The notes below the pieces were generated by a model. The model saw only the letters and a list, made by a program, of their open reading frames with translations, searched no databases and was not told where the DNA came from. DNA of 43,548 nt from an uncultured Chryseobacterium sp. (GTDB taxonomy: Bacteria; Bacteroidota; Bacteroidia; Flavobacteriales; Weeksellaceae). Below, piece after piece: positions 31,250-40,117 of this stretch. Position 1 is the first letter of the stretch. Each line of letters starts with the position of its first letter. The position numbers were made by a program, and so were the translations under genes. The stretch is taken from positions 1 through 43,548 of the forward strand of contig CAJYLH010000003.1 in assembly GCA_913775525.1 (NCBI GenBank), given 5' to 3'.

Positions 31250-33457
31250 ATGAAAAGAATAGTTCTATTATTCACTTTCCTGCTGAGCTTTGTTCAGATG
31301 AGAGCGGACGAGGGGATGTGGCTTCTGATGCTCATCAAAAGGCTTAACGGTGTTGACATGCAAAAAGAAGGTCTTCATCTGACTCCCGAAGAAATTTATT
31401 CCGTTAACAATTCCAGCCTGAAAGACGCTATCGTAAGCTTCGGAGGATTCTGTACCGGTGAGATTGTTTCCAGCCAGGGGCTTATTTTTACCAACCACCA
31501 CTGTGGTTACGGAGCGGTAGCCGCGGCTTCCACACCGGAAAAAGATTACCTTAAGAACGGTTTCTGGGCTATGAAACAGAAAGATGAGTTCAATGCCAAG
31601 GACCTGTATGTAAGATTCCTGGTACGAATGGACGATGCTACCCAGAGAATCAACTCCAAGCTGAACAACTCCATGACTGCTGAACAGAGAAAAGCGGTTA
31701 TTGATGCTGAAAGCAAGGCTATCCAGGCTGAGAATTCCGAAAACGGAAAATATACCGTAGTAGTAAAAGATTTCTTTAACGGAAATGAGTTTTATTATTT
31801 CGTATACCAGGATTATAAAGATATCAGACTGGTAGGTGCGCCGCCATCTTCATTAGGAAAATTCGGAGGCGACACAGACAACTGGGAATGGCCAAGACAC
31901 ACCGCTGACTTCACTGTGTTCAGAGTATATGCTGATGCAGCAGGAAACCCTGCTGAATTCGCTCCCGGGAATGTTCCTTTGAAGCCTAAGCATTTCTTAC
32001 CGATTTCCCTTAAAGGAATCAAACCCGGTGACTTCTCTATGATCTTAGGGTATCCGGGAAGAACCAACCGTTACCTGACTTCATACGGAATCGAGCAGAT
32101 GGTTAATAAAGACTATCCGGCATGGGTGGAAGCTTCCAAACTGGCTATGGATGTCATGAAAAAATACATGGACAAGGATAAAGCGACTCAGCTGAACTAT
32201 GCTTCCCAGTATGCATCTGTTGCTAATTACTGGAAAAACAGACAGGGAACGATTGATGCCGTTATTAAAAACGGAACGATCTCCGACAAGCAAAAAATTG
32301 AAGATATCTACAGAAAATGGTCTATCCTTCCGGGAAATACGGAATATGACGGCGTTCTTGATGATATTGCAGTATACTACAAACAGGTATCAGACAGAAA
32401 TGTGGAGCGTAATTACATGAGCCAGTTGTCCAGAAATGCGAAATACATTACCCTTGCCCTTCAGGTAGGTTCCGTACTGAACTCTTATGCAGCACAGGAT
32501 ATGCAGGGAAGGCTTACCATGAAGCCGAAAGTGGATGCCGCCATCAAAGCAGCGTATGAAAACTTCAATACGCAGCTGGAAGGGGAAATGCTGAATTCTA
32601 TGGTGAACCTTTACCAGACAAGGGTAAAAAAAGATGTGGCTTCTCCTGCGATTATGGCACTGGATGCCAAAACGCTTTCTAACGTAGCCTATTCTTCTAT
32701 CTTTGCCAATAAGACTTCGGCAACGAATTTCATCCTGAATCCGGACCGCCTGAAACTGGACGCAGATCCGCTTTGGAAGATTGCCAAAGGATTGGTGGAA
32801 GACCAGAAGCTGGCTGCCGAGAAATACTCTAAAATAGACGATAACTTTGCTAAAAACAACCGCCTGTTCTTAGCCGGACTGATGAAATCGATGCCGGATA
32901 AGAAATTCTATCCGGATGCCAACTCTACGATGAGGCTTACATATGGAACCGTAGACAAATTACCGATACGAAGCGACAGGAATTATTTCGGTGTTACGGA
33001 TAATTATTATACGGATATGACCGGCCTTGTAGGGAAATACAAAAAAGGGGATGAAGAGTTTGACCTTCCTCAGCGTGTGATCGATCTTTACAATATGAAA
33101 GATTTCGGACAGTATGCTGATGCGGCAGGATACATGCCGGTAAACTTCCTTTCCAACAACGATATTACGGGAGGAAATTCAGGCTCTCCGGTAATTGACG
33201 GAGACGGAAACCTGATCGGTATTGCCTTTGACGGAAACAGCGAAGCATTGAGCGGTGATATTGTTTTCGAACCGGAATGGCAGAAAACCATCAACGTAGA
33301 CGTTCGTTTTGTTCTCTGGACCATCGACAAATATGCCGGTGCCAGAAGACTGATTGACGAGCTTCAACTGGTAAGAGGTGAAAATACCCCTGCCGATACG
33401 AAAACCAAAGCTCCTAAAGCTGAACGTAAAACCACAACTGGTAAAAAGAAAAAATAA
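31250..33457 (+). CDS. S46 family dipeptidyl-peptidase, DPP7-like
   Basis: A 735-residue secreted serine exopeptidase that removes dipeptides from oligopeptides in the periplasm. The signal peptide is about 1-19 (ending QMRA). The catalytic His is in TNHHCGYG (81-88), the Asp in WEWPRHTADFTVFRVY, and Ser644 in GGNSGSP. Gly662 (AFDGNSEAL), 18 residues after the serine, occupies the position that is Arg in DPP11 and Gly in DPP7 of Porphyromonas. That suggests hydrophobic P1 preference rather than Asp/Glu. The start at 31250 begins the signal peptide; an earlier frame start at 31172 adds unlikely residues. The C terminus is Lys/Thr-rich. Confidence 0.95.
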   Translation: MKRIVLLFTFLLSFVQMRADEGMWLLMLIKRLNGVDMQKEGLHLTPEEIYSVNNSSLKDAIVSFGGFCTGEIVSSQGLIFTNHHCGYGAVAAASTPEKDYLKNGFWAMKQKDEFNAKDLYVRFLVRMDDATQRINSKLNNSMTAEQRKAVIDAESKAIQAENSENGKYTVVVKDFFNGNEFYYFVYQDYKDIRLVGAPPSSLGKFGGDTDNWEWPRHTADFTVFRVYADAAGNPAEFAPGNVPLKPKHFLPISLKGIKPGDFSMILGYPGRTNRYLTSYGIEQMVNKDYPAWVEASKLAMDVMKKYMDKDKATQLNYASQYASVANYWKNRQGTIDAVIKNGTISDKQKIEDIYRKWSILPGNTEYDGVLDDIAVYYKQVSDRNVERNYMSQLSRNAKYITLALQVGSVLNSYAAQDMQGRLTMKPKVDAAIKAAYENFNTQLEGEMLNSMVNLYQTRVKKDVASPAIMALDAKTLSNVAYSSIFANKTSATNFILNPDRLKLDADPLWKIAKGLVEDQKLAAEKYSKIDDNFAKNNRLFLAGLMKSMPDKKFYPDANSTMRLTYGTVDKLPIRSDRNYFGVTDNYYTDMTGLVGKYKKGDEEFDLPQRVIDLYNMKDFGQYADAAGYMPVNFLSNNDITGGNSGSPVIDGDGNLIGIAFDGNSEALSGDIVFEPEWQKTINVDVRFVLWTIDKYAGARRLIDELQLVRGENTPADTKTKAPKAERKTTTGKKKK

Positions 33458-33477
33458 TTCTTTTTGAATATGAATAG

Positions 33478-33508
33478 AAAACCGTGAATCTCTTTCACGG
33501 TTTTTTTT
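33478..33508 (+). terminator. Terminator after the S46 peptidase gene
   Basis: AAAACCGTGAA (33478-33488) pairs with TTCACGGTTTT (33494-33504), within a run of eight T (33501-33508). Confidence 0.9.
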
Positions 33509-33515
33509 ATTTTTG
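33508..33515 (+). promoter_or_regulatory. -7 element of the YdeI-like gene
   Basis: TATTTTTG fits TAnnTTTG, directly after the terminator T-tract and 16 bases before the ATG at 33532. Confidence 0.55.
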
Positions 33516-33531
33516 AACAGAAGAATATCCT

Positions 33532-34008
33532 ATGGAAATACAGCCCATCCACTTTACAGTCATCATTCAGCAGCACGGCCATATGAACGCTGCCTATGTT
33601 GAATTTCCGTTTTCTGTGCAGGAAGTGTACGGAAGAAAAGGACAGGTAAAAATCAGGGCAGTCTTTGATGGTCACACAGAATACCGGGGCAGCCTCTCCA
33701 AAATGAAATCTGATCATCACCTTCTCGGCCTGACCCAGGAGATCAGGAAACAGCTCGGGAAAACATTCGGGGATGAGGTTTCGGTCTCACTCACCGAGGA
33801 TACTGAGGAAAGAATTGTCCCTATCGCAGAAGACATTGCTTCCGTACTGAATGAAAATCCTGAAGCAAAAGCTTTATTTGAAGCGATGAGCTATACGCAC
33901 AGGAAAGAATACATCCGCTGGATTGAAGAAGCCAGGAAAGCTGAGACCAGGGAGAGGAGGATGCTGAAAATGATTGAAATGATTCTGGAGGGAAAAAAGG
34001 GGATCTGA
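33532..34008 (+). CDS. DUF1905 / YdeI-OmpD-associated family protein
   Basis: A 158-residue cytoplasmic protein. The N-terminal DUF1905 part has AAYVEFPFSVQEVYGRKGQV and RGSLSKMKSDHHLLGL. The C-terminal YdeI-like part has NPEAKALFEAMSYTHRKEYI and WIEEARKAETRERRMLKMIE. Members are widespread but not biochemically understood. It stands alone between a terminator and a convergent acyl-CoA synthetase gene. Confidence 0.87.
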   Translation: MEIQPIHFTVIIQQHGHMNAAYVEFPFSVQEVYGRKGQVKIRAVFDGHTEYRGSLSKMKSDHHLLGLTQEIRKQLGKTFGDEVSVSLTEDTEERIVPIAEDIASVLNENPEAKALFEAMSYTHRKEYIRWIEEARKAETRERRMLKMIEMILEGKKGI

Positions 34009-34067
34009 TCTATGATGATCATTTAAATTCCAGCCGACAGGCAGGTTTTAAACGCAAAATAAAAACA

Positions 34068-35684
34068 TCAAAGCCCCAGTTCTTTAATTGAGATTTCCCG
34101 CATTTCCACTTTCCGGATTTTTCCTGAGATGGTCATTGGGAATTCCTTGACAAACTTCCAGTATTTCGGCACCTTATAATGGGCGATCCGTTCCTTGCAG
34201 AAATCTGTCAGCTCTTCTTCTGTAATTGTGTAGCCTTCACGCACCTTAATCCATGCCATAACCTCTTCACCGAATTTTTCACTCGGCACCCCTATTACCT
34301 GGGCATCCAATATATTGGGATACTGATACAGGAAATCTTCAATTTCTTTTGGCGAAATATTCTCTCCTCCACGGATGATAAGGTCTTTGATCCTTCCCGA
34401 GATATTGATGTAGCCTTCTTCATCCATCATAGCCAGATCACCTGTATGCATCCATCGCTGCTCATCCAGGACCTGCCGGGTTGCATCAGGATTATTCCAG
34501 TATTTCAGCATAACAGAATAGCCACGCGTACATAATTCGCCGTGTTCCCCTCGTTGTACTACCGCTCCGGTTTCAGGATTGATGATTTTGATTTCAATGT
34601 GGTCCTGGACCGTTCCTACAGAATTTACCTGCTTATCAAACGGTGTTCCGATCTTTGTCTGGGTAGATACCGGTGACGTTTCCGTCATTCCGTAACAGAT
34701 TGTGACTTCTTTCATATTCATCAGACTCCCTACTTTTTTCATGATCTCAGGCGGGCAGACCGAACCGGCCATCACACCTGTCCTTAAAGACTGCAGGTTA
34801 AAATCCTGTGACAGCATTTCATTCAGCATAGTGATAAACATGGTTGGAACACCATACAGTGAAGTACATTTTTCCTTTTCCACCACCTGTAATGTTTTTA
34901 CGGGATCGAAACTGTCGTTCGGAATTACCATAGTGGCGCCATGGGAAGTGCAGGCCAGGTTTCCGATCACCATTCCGAAACAATGGAAAAAAGGAACGGG
35001 GATACACACCCGGTCCTGTTCGGAATAATGAAGCCGGATGCCGATGAAGTATCCGTTATTGAGAATATTATGGTGTGAAAGGGTGACGCCTTTAGGGAAA
35101 CCGGTCGTCCCGGAAGTATACTGGATATTTACCGGGTCATCAAACTGAACTGCTTCTTCCCAGTCTTGCAGCTGTTCATCAGAAACAGAGTCTGCACCAT
35201 TCAGAAAACGGTCCCAGCTTTCGTCCCAGAAGATTTCCTTCTTAAGAACAGTGGCAAACTCCCGTGCATCCTCAATCATTTTTTTATAGTTGCTGGACTT
35301 GAATTCAAGCGCAGAAAACAGATGGGAAATTTCAGACTGATTCAGCACAAAGATTAGCTCGCTGGTCCTGTAGGCGGGGTTGATGTTGACCAGGATCACC
35401 CCGATATTTGCTGTTGCATATTGCAGCAGCACCCATTGGTAGGTATTCGGGGACCAGACTCCTACCCTGTCTCCTGCTTTTACACCTAAATGAATCAGCG
35501 CTTTGGAAACCTTTCTAACCTGTTGATAAAACTGGCTGTACGTGGCTCTGTAATCCTGGTGACTGCATACCAAAGCTTCCTGATCAGGAAACCTTTCTGC
35601 CGTCCTCTTCAGGTTTTCGCCGATGGTTTCACCTAAAAGTGGAATACCGGATGCTCCATGTACGTAAGAAAGTGTATTGTTCAT
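34068..35684 (-). CDS. Fatty-acid--CoA ligase family AMP-binding enzyme
   Basis: A 538-residue member of the ANL superfamily. The phosphate loop YTSGTTGFPKGVTLSHHN begins near 189, the adenylate motif CYGMTETSPVS near 332, and GDLAMMDEEGYINISGRIKD near 421 with the hinge. The catalytic lysine lies in PMTISGKIRKVEM near 520. It would activate a medium or long fatty acid to its CoA thioester; the exact substrate is unknown. It stands alone on the minus strand. Confidence 0.94.
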   Translation of the reverse strand: MNNTLSYVHGASGIPLLGETIGENLKRTAERFPDQEALVCSHQDYRATYSQFYQQVRKVSKALIHLGVKAGDRVGVWSPNTYQWVLLQYATANIGVILVNINPAYRTSELIFVLNQSEISHLFSALEFKSSNYKKMIEDAREFATVLKKEIFWDESWDRFLNGADSVSDEQLQDWEEAVQFDDPVNIQYTSGTTGFPKGVTLSHHNILNNGYFIGIRLHYSEQDRVCIPVPFFHCFGMVIGNLACTSHGATMVIPNDSFDPVKTLQVVEKEKCTSLYGVPTMFITMLNEMLSQDFNLQSLRTGVMAGSVCPPEIMKKVGSLMNMKEVTICYGMTETSPVSTQTKIGTPFDKQVNSVGTVQDHIEIKIINPETGAVVQRGEHGELCTRGYSVMLKYWNNPDATRQVLDEQRWMHTGDLAMMDEEGYINISGRIKDLIIRGGENISPKEIEDFLYQYPNILDAQVIGVPSEKFGEEVMAWIKVREGYTITEEELTDFCKERIAHYKVPKYWKFVKEFPMTISGKIRKVEMREISIKELGL

Positions 35685-35811
35685 CTTGATTTTTTTAAAT
35701 TAAACCCGCTTTTCATATGAAAGCAGATATAAAATTATGGATATTTTCAGAGAATGAGGCCTGATTTCATCGGATTAATTTCTTTTTCCGATCCTGATTA
35801 CAATCGTATGA

Positions 35812-37344
35812 TCATACATTCCAAAAATCCCTGTCCAGACTTCTGTATTGTATGGCTTCAGAAATATGACAGGATAAAATAGGGTCAGAGGCTTCCAGGT
35901 CGGCAATGGTCCGGGCTACTTTGAGTATCCTGTCGTAAGCCCTTGCAGATAGATTCAGTTTTTCCATGGCCGTTTTGATCAGGCTGAAAGAAGTTTCATC
36001 CAGCTCACAGAACTGCTCAATCTCCTTAGGCCCCATTTGGGCGTTGTAACTGATTTTTAAGTCCTTATATCGCTCATGCTGTGTCGCGCGGGCCTTAAGG
36101 ACACGCTGCCGGATATTTTCGCTGTTCTCGCCTTTCCTTCGTTCAGCCAGCTGTTCAAACTCTACTTTCTGGACTTCGACGTGTATATCAATGCGGTCAA
36201 GCAACGGACCTGAAAGCTTATTCATGTAGCGTTGCATTTCGTACGTAGACGAGGTGTTGTTGGGATCATCAGGGAAATACCCGCTTGGGCTTGGATTCAT
36301 CGAAGCCACCAGCATAAAGCTAGCCGGATAATTTACCGTGAACTTTGCCCTTGAAATCGTAACTTCCCGGTCTTCCAGCGGCTGCCTCATGACTTCCAGC
36401 ACCGTTCGTTTAAATTCCGGCATTTCATCCAGGAAAAGCACTCCGTTATGCGCCAGTGAAATTTCTCCCGGCTGCGGATACCCGCCGCCACCCACGAGGG
36501 CCACATCTGAAATCGTATGGTGCGGGGCACGGAATGGGCGGATGGTCATTAGCGAAGTCTCAGTACCCATTTTTCCCGCTACAGAGTGGATCTTGGTCGT
36601 TTCTAAAGCTTCCTTGAGCGTGAGCGGCGGCAAAATGCTGGGCAGCCTTTTGGCTAACATGGTTTTCCCGCTTCCCGGGGGACCGATCAGGATGATGTTA
36701 TGTCCGCCGGCTGCAGCTACTTCCATCGCTCTTTTAGCAGTTTCCTGACCTTTTACTTCTGAAAAGTCAAACGGAAAGCTGTTGATTTTTTCCTGAAATT
36801 CCTTACGGGTATCGAGCACGGTCTGCTCTATCGGTTTGCCTTCATTAAAAAAGTCGATCACCTCTTTGATATTTTCGGTTCCCAGGACATCCAGGCCGCT
36901 GACAATAGCAGCTTCCCGGGTATTCTGTTTCGGGAGGATAATCCCTTTAAACCCTTCTTCCCTTGCCTGGATGGCAATCGGCAACACGCCTTTGATGGGT
37001 TGGAGTGTACCGTCCAATGAAAGCTCGCCCATAATGATGTACTCCTGAACGCGGTCTGCAAGGATCTGATCGGATGCTGCCAGGATACCCACAGCAATAC
37101 TGAGGTCATAAGCAGAACCTTCCTTCCTGAGATCGGCAGGAGCCATATTGATCGTAATTTTTTTACCCGGGATTTTATAGCCCACATTTTTGAGTGCGGC
37201 AGAAATGCGGTAACTGCTTTCTTTGATGGCATTATCCGGGAGCCCGACAAGATGGTATCCGATTCCTGTATCTACATTAACTTCTATGGTAATGGTCTGC
37301 GCAGCTACGCCATGAATGGCACTTCCGTAAATTTTAATCAGCAT
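35812..37344 (-). CDS. comM: YifB/ComM family magnesium-chelatase-like AAA+ ATPase
   Basis: A 510-residue protein. The N-terminal Lon-like domain begins MLIKIYGSAIHGVAAQTITI; the Walker A loop LIGPPGSGKTMLAKR is at about 214-228, with the ALVGGGGYPQPGEISLAHNG and LFLDEMPEF motifs behind it. The C-terminal Mg-chelatase-like part has LSARAYDRILKVARTIADL. In Gammaproteobacteria ComM is a branch-migration helicase in natural transformation. With dprA in the same window, transformability is plausible. Confidence 0.95.
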   Translation of the reverse strand: MLIKIYGSAIHGVAAQTITIEVNVDTGIGYHLVGLPDNAIKESSYRISAALKNVGYKIPGKKITINMAPADLRKEGSAYDLSIAVGILAASDQILADRVQEYIIMGELSLDGTLQPIKGVLPIAIQAREEGFKGIILPKQNTREAAIVSGLDVLGTENIKEVIDFFNEGKPIEQTVLDTRKEFQEKINSFPFDFSEVKGQETAKRAMEVAAAGGHNIILIGPPGSGKTMLAKRLPSILPPLTLKEALETTKIHSVAGKMGTETSLMTIRPFRAPHHTISDVALVGGGGYPQPGEISLAHNGVLFLDEMPEFKRTVLEVMRQPLEDREVTISRAKFTVNYPASFMLVASMNPSPSGYFPDDPNNTSSTYEMQRYMNKLSGPLLDRIDIHVEVQKVEFEQLAERRKGENSENIRQRVLKARATQHERYKDLKISYNAQMGPKEIEQFCELDETSFSLIKTAMEKLNLSARAYDRILKVARTIADLEASDPILSCHISEAIQYRSLDRDFWNV

Positions 37345-37440
37345 ACAATGTGTTTTATGGTAAATGTAATAAGAAAACCAATGATATCAAAGTGATCCCT
37401 ACCTATTCTTATCATATTGCTAATAAAATCTTATAGAATC

Positions 37441-37475
37441 ATAAAAGCCGCCTCGTAAATAGAGACGGCTTTTAT
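37441..37475. terminator. Hairpin downstream of a small minus-strand gene
   Basis: ATAAAAGCCG (37441-37450) pairs with CGGCTTTTAT (37466-37475), plus inner CTC/GAG. It can end the 73-residue minus-strand gene; its U-tract is short. Confidence 0.7.
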
Positions 37476-37522
37476 GACGTGTAACCGATGTATTGTATTA
37501 AACAGCTAATCTGGAATGCTAA

Positions 37523-37744
37523 TCAATTGGCATAAACCGATCTGTTCTGAAAGACATTCATTCCTGCCACTTTATTTTTATCGGTATTGTAAATAATTTC
37601 CACTGAAAAGCACGATACCTCATATAAGGCGTACTTTAAATTATTAATGATTTTTTCGTTCATTATGCGACCCTGATTGATCACAAGGTTATATTTGGAT
37701 TGCTGGTCCGGTAGGTTCTGGAAGTCGTAGTAAGAAATATTCAT
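37523..37744 (-). CDS. Small conserved-looking hypothetical protein
   Basis: A 73-residue protein starting MNISYYDFQNLPDQQSKYNLV. I recognise this opening from hypothetical proteins of Chryseobacterium relatives but know no function. It is soluble with one cysteine and several aromatic residues, and the predicted strands NLKYALYEVSCFSVEIIYNT look like a small beta sheet. It is flanked by a hairpin downstream and a 393-base AT-rich gap upstream. Confidence 0.65.
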   Translation of the reverse strand: MNISYYDFQNLPDQQSKYNLVINQGRIMNEKIINNLKYALYEVSCFSVEIIYNTDKNKVAGMNVFQNRSVYAN

Positions 37745-38137
37745 AGCTGTTGATTTACTTGTTATATACTATTGCTATGCAATTTTTTAACCAATTTTAC
37801 CAATATTTATCGTTTTTTAATAAAATTTTAAATATTGACTTTGCTTATCATAATGCTTAGGCTATCAATGCCTTATTAAGTCTGGATTAAACAATGGTAT
37901 GCAATTGCAACAGAATGTATAAAAATATTTTTTTAATAGTTTATTATAAGAGTTGTCTTTTACATTTTCATCTGGTTTCTTTGATGCAAAGGTGAAGCGG
38001 GCCAACGACAAAAGTTGACGTGTTATTCACTATTTCAAAAATTTAATAAATGGCATTATATGAATCTGCCTCGTTAATTTTCCCTTCAGACATTCTTGCC
38101 ATTCAGGCATTTTTAATACATTTGTTAAAACGGTATA
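37745..38137. other. AT-rich 393-base gap without a recognised gene
   Basis: No supported ORF is seen on either strand. The right end holds the promoter of the HExxH gene. The left end should contain the promoter of the minus-strand 73-residue gene, but no strict TAnnTTTG was found on that strand. The stretch TGCAATTGCA (about 37900-37909) is a short palindrome of unknown meaning. Confidence 0.6.
38117..38124 (+). promoter_or_regulatory. -7 element of the HExxH-csaA unit
   Basis: TACATTTG fits TAnnTTTG, 13 bases before the ATG at 38138. Confidence 0.55.
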
Positions 38138-38644
38138 ATGAACTTCGAGCAGATCCATCTTCATCTCAATGCTTATAAAAAGCATCATCAGATTACAGAG
38201 GCTGCGGAATACCTGATCCGCTCCTTTCAGCTGGAGCATGAGAATTTTGCCGGGTTTGGATTCAGGGAAGAATTATCCCCCAATTCTTTGCTGCTGACTG
38301 CCGAAGGCCAACTGGGAAAACCTCAGAAGGTCATGATTCCCAGAAACCTGTTTGAGTTTGATCTTAGTCTCGTCCTTAATATGATCGCACATGAAATGCT
38401 TCATGTAAGGCAGAAAGCGCCCGGTAATGTGGTAGAGGATAAAAATGAACGGGAATTTCAGGCTTATTATGAAATGCTTTTTCACCGGGTTTTTCCTCAG
38501 ATCCCTGAGGTGTCAGACTATTATAAGAAGTTTTTCGGCAAGAAAGCGCTGGAATATTATCAAAGAATGGGAGAAGGCTCTGAACTTCAACAGAAATATA
38601 CCGTACAGAAAGCTGAAATAGAACACTTAATATATTTGTTATGA
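38138..38644 (+). CDS. Putative HExxH metallopeptidase-like protein, unnamed
   Basis: A 168-residue soluble protein with the zinc motif HEMLH in MIAHEMLHVRQ (about 87-97), followed by an acidic segment with EREFQAYYEMLFHRVF (about 107-122) that could supply a third ligand. The layout resembles SprT- or DUF4157-type compact metalloproteases, but no family name is certain. Its stop overlaps the csaA start by four bases (ATGA at 38641-38644), which points to joint expression. Whether it is an active protease is unknown. Confidence 0.75.
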   Translation: MNFEQIHLHLNAYKKHHQITEAAEYLIRSFQLEHENFAGFGFREELSPNSLLLTAEGQLGKPQKVMIPRNLFEFDLSLVLNMIAHEMLHVRQKAPGNVVEDKNEREFQAYYEMLFHRVFPQIPEVSDYYKKFFGKKALEYYQRMGEGSELQQKYTVQKAEIEHLIYLL

Positions 38645-38988
38645 CGATAAAACCTGAAATATCGTGGGAAGATTTTGAAAAGATTGATATCAGAACAGGA
38701 ACTGTTCTGTCCGTTCAGGACTTTGAGAAGGCCAGAAACCCTTCTTACAAACTGGAAATCGATTTCGGGGCATTAGGCATTAAGAAATCCTCTGCACAGA
38801 TCACTGCATTATACAGTAAGGAAGATCTGATCGGAAAACAGGTCTTAGCCGTAGTTAATTTTCCCAAAAAACAGATTGCCAATTTTTTAAGTGAATGCCT
38901 GGTCCTGGGTATCTATGGAGAAAATATCAAAGAGGTTACCCTTCTCGCTCCTTCGCTGCCCGTTAAGAATGGTCTGCAGGTAGGCTGA
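38641..38988 (+). CDS. csaA: CsaA-like tRNA-binding protein
   Basis: A 115-residue OB-fold protein of the CsaA/tRNA-binding domain family. Markers are IDIRTGTVLSVQDFEKARNPSYKLEIDFG (given in two halves, IDIRTGTVLSV and NPSYKLEIDFG) and the end VKNGLQVG. CsaA has chaperone-like and export-related effects in Bacillus and binds tRNA. It follows the HExxH gene with a four-base overlap and precedes an exonuclease gene. Confidence 0.93.
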   Translation: MTIKPEISWEDFEKIDIRTGTVLSVQDFEKARNPSYKLEIDFGALGIKKSSAQITALYSKEDLIGKQVLAVVNFPKKQIANFLSECLVLGIYGENIKEVTLLAPSLPVKNGLQVG

Positions 38989-39023
38989 CTAAATACAACA
39001 GAACACCGTCAAACACCAAATAT

Positions 39024-39728
39024 ATGATACAGCACATTCCTTTAGATAAGGTTTTATTCCTTGATATTGAGACCGTTCCGGGAGCGGCGTTATGGGAAGA
39101 CCTTACGGAAGCAGAACAGATGCTTTGGGACAAAAAAACAAGGTTCCAGCGTAAGGAGGACGTTGAAGCCGGCGATTTTTATGTGGAACGGGGCGGAATC
39201 ATGGCAGAATTCGGAAAGATTATCTGCATTACGATCGGGATGCTTGAAAAAAACGATACCCTGAAAATCAAAAGTTTTTCCGGCCATGATGAAAAGAAGA
39301 TGCTGCTTGAATTCGGGGAGATCTTCAACAGTCCGAGGCTCCGGGATGTTATACTGTGTGCCCATAACGGTAAGGAATTCGATTTTCCCTGGATTGCCAG
39401 AAGGTTTCTGATCAATGGCCTGATGCCGCCGGTTCCGTTTCAGATGTTCGGCAAAAAGCCCTGGGAGATCCCGCATATTGACACGATGGAACTGTGGAAA
39501 TTCGGGGATTATAAAACATTTGTTTCCCTGGAATTGCTGGCGCACGTCTTCGGGATCCCGACGCCTAAAGATGACATCGACGGATCAATGGTTTCATCAA
39601 TTTACTACATAGAGAAAGACTTGCAGCGAATAGTAGACTATTGTGAAAAAGATGTCTTAACTTTGGCCAACGTTTTCCGGCGCATGCGCCAGGAAGATTT
39701 ATTGAAAAGGTACATCAATTTAGACTAA
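39024..39728 (+). CDS. DnaQ-like 3'-5' exonuclease (PolB-type)
   Basis: A 234-residue protein with an RNase-H-like exonuclease fold. ExoI is FLDIETVPG (12-20, Asp14 and Glu16), ExoII lies in CAHNGKEFDFPWIARR with the acidic residue in EFDFP, and ExoIII is YCEKDVLTL (about 207-215). This resembles the proofreading domain of family-B DNA polymerases as found in stand-alone Bacteroidota proteins. It is followed one base later by a SufT-like gene. Confidence 0.92.
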   Translation: MIQHIPLDKVLFLDIETVPGAALWEDLTEAEQMLWDKKTRFQRKEDVEAGDFYVERGGIMAEFGKIICITIGMLEKNDTLKIKSFSGHDEKKMLLEFGEIFNSPRLRDVILCAHNGKEFDFPWIARRFLINGLMPPVPFQMFGKKPWEIPHIDTMELWKFGDYKTFVSLELLAHVFGIPTPKDDIDGSMVSSIYYIEKDLQRIVDYCEKDVLTLANVFRRMRQEDLLKRYINLD

Positions 39729-39729
39729 A

Positions 39730-40056
39730 ATGAAATTTACAGACGATCAGATTGCTGATATTGGTGAAAACATCATCAGAGTGCTTAAAACCGTATATGA
39801 CCCCGAAATTCCGGTAGACATTTATGAACTCGGACTCGTGTATGACGTACAGATTTCCGATGACGGCGATGTTAAAATCATCATGACCCTTACCACCCCC
39901 AACTGTCCGGTAGCAGAGACCCTGCCTCAGGAAGTAAAAGATAAGGTAGCCGAAGTGGAAGATGTGAACAGCGTGGACCTCGAGCTTACGTTTGAACCCA
40001 GCTGGAACAAAGATATGATGAGCGAGGAAGCGAAATTTGAACTCGGAATGCTTTAA
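39730..40056 (+). CDS. SufT/MIP18-like (DUF59) Fe-S maturation protein
   Basis: A 108-residue protein of the DUF59/MIP18 family. Its core is VYDPEIPVDIYELGLVYDV (22-40) and the conserved Cys in TTPNCPVAETLP (54-65). Such proteins help mature Fe-S proteins; in Bacteroidota they are usually encoded beside suf genes, but here it lies about 22 kb from sufABCD, at the end of a HExxH-csaA-exonuclease cluster. It is likely co-transcribed with the exonuclease gene one base upstream. Confidence 0.93.
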   Translation: MKFTDDQIADIGENIIRVLKTVYDPEIPVDIYELGLVYDVQISDDGDVKIIMTLTTPNCPVAETLPQEVKDKVAEVEDVNSVDLELTFEPSWNKDMMSEEAKFELGML

Positions 40057-40078
40057 CAGATAAATGCAATATAAAATA

Positions 40079-40102
40079 AGGCTGCCAGAACTGGCAGCCT
40101 TT
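40079..40102. terminator. Terminator after the SufT-like gene
   Basis: AGGCTGCCAG (40079-40088) pairs with CTGGCAGCCT (40091-40100). It may also end the convergent sulfurtransferase gene; the U-tract is short. Confidence 0.8.
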
Positions 40103-40117
40103 ACTGTATCCGGTCTT

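Noticed and set aside
38030-38239. A 69-residue minus-strand frame over the promoter and start of the HExxH gene
   Set aside because: It covers a consensus promoter and the start of a conserved gene in antisense; no evidence of coding.
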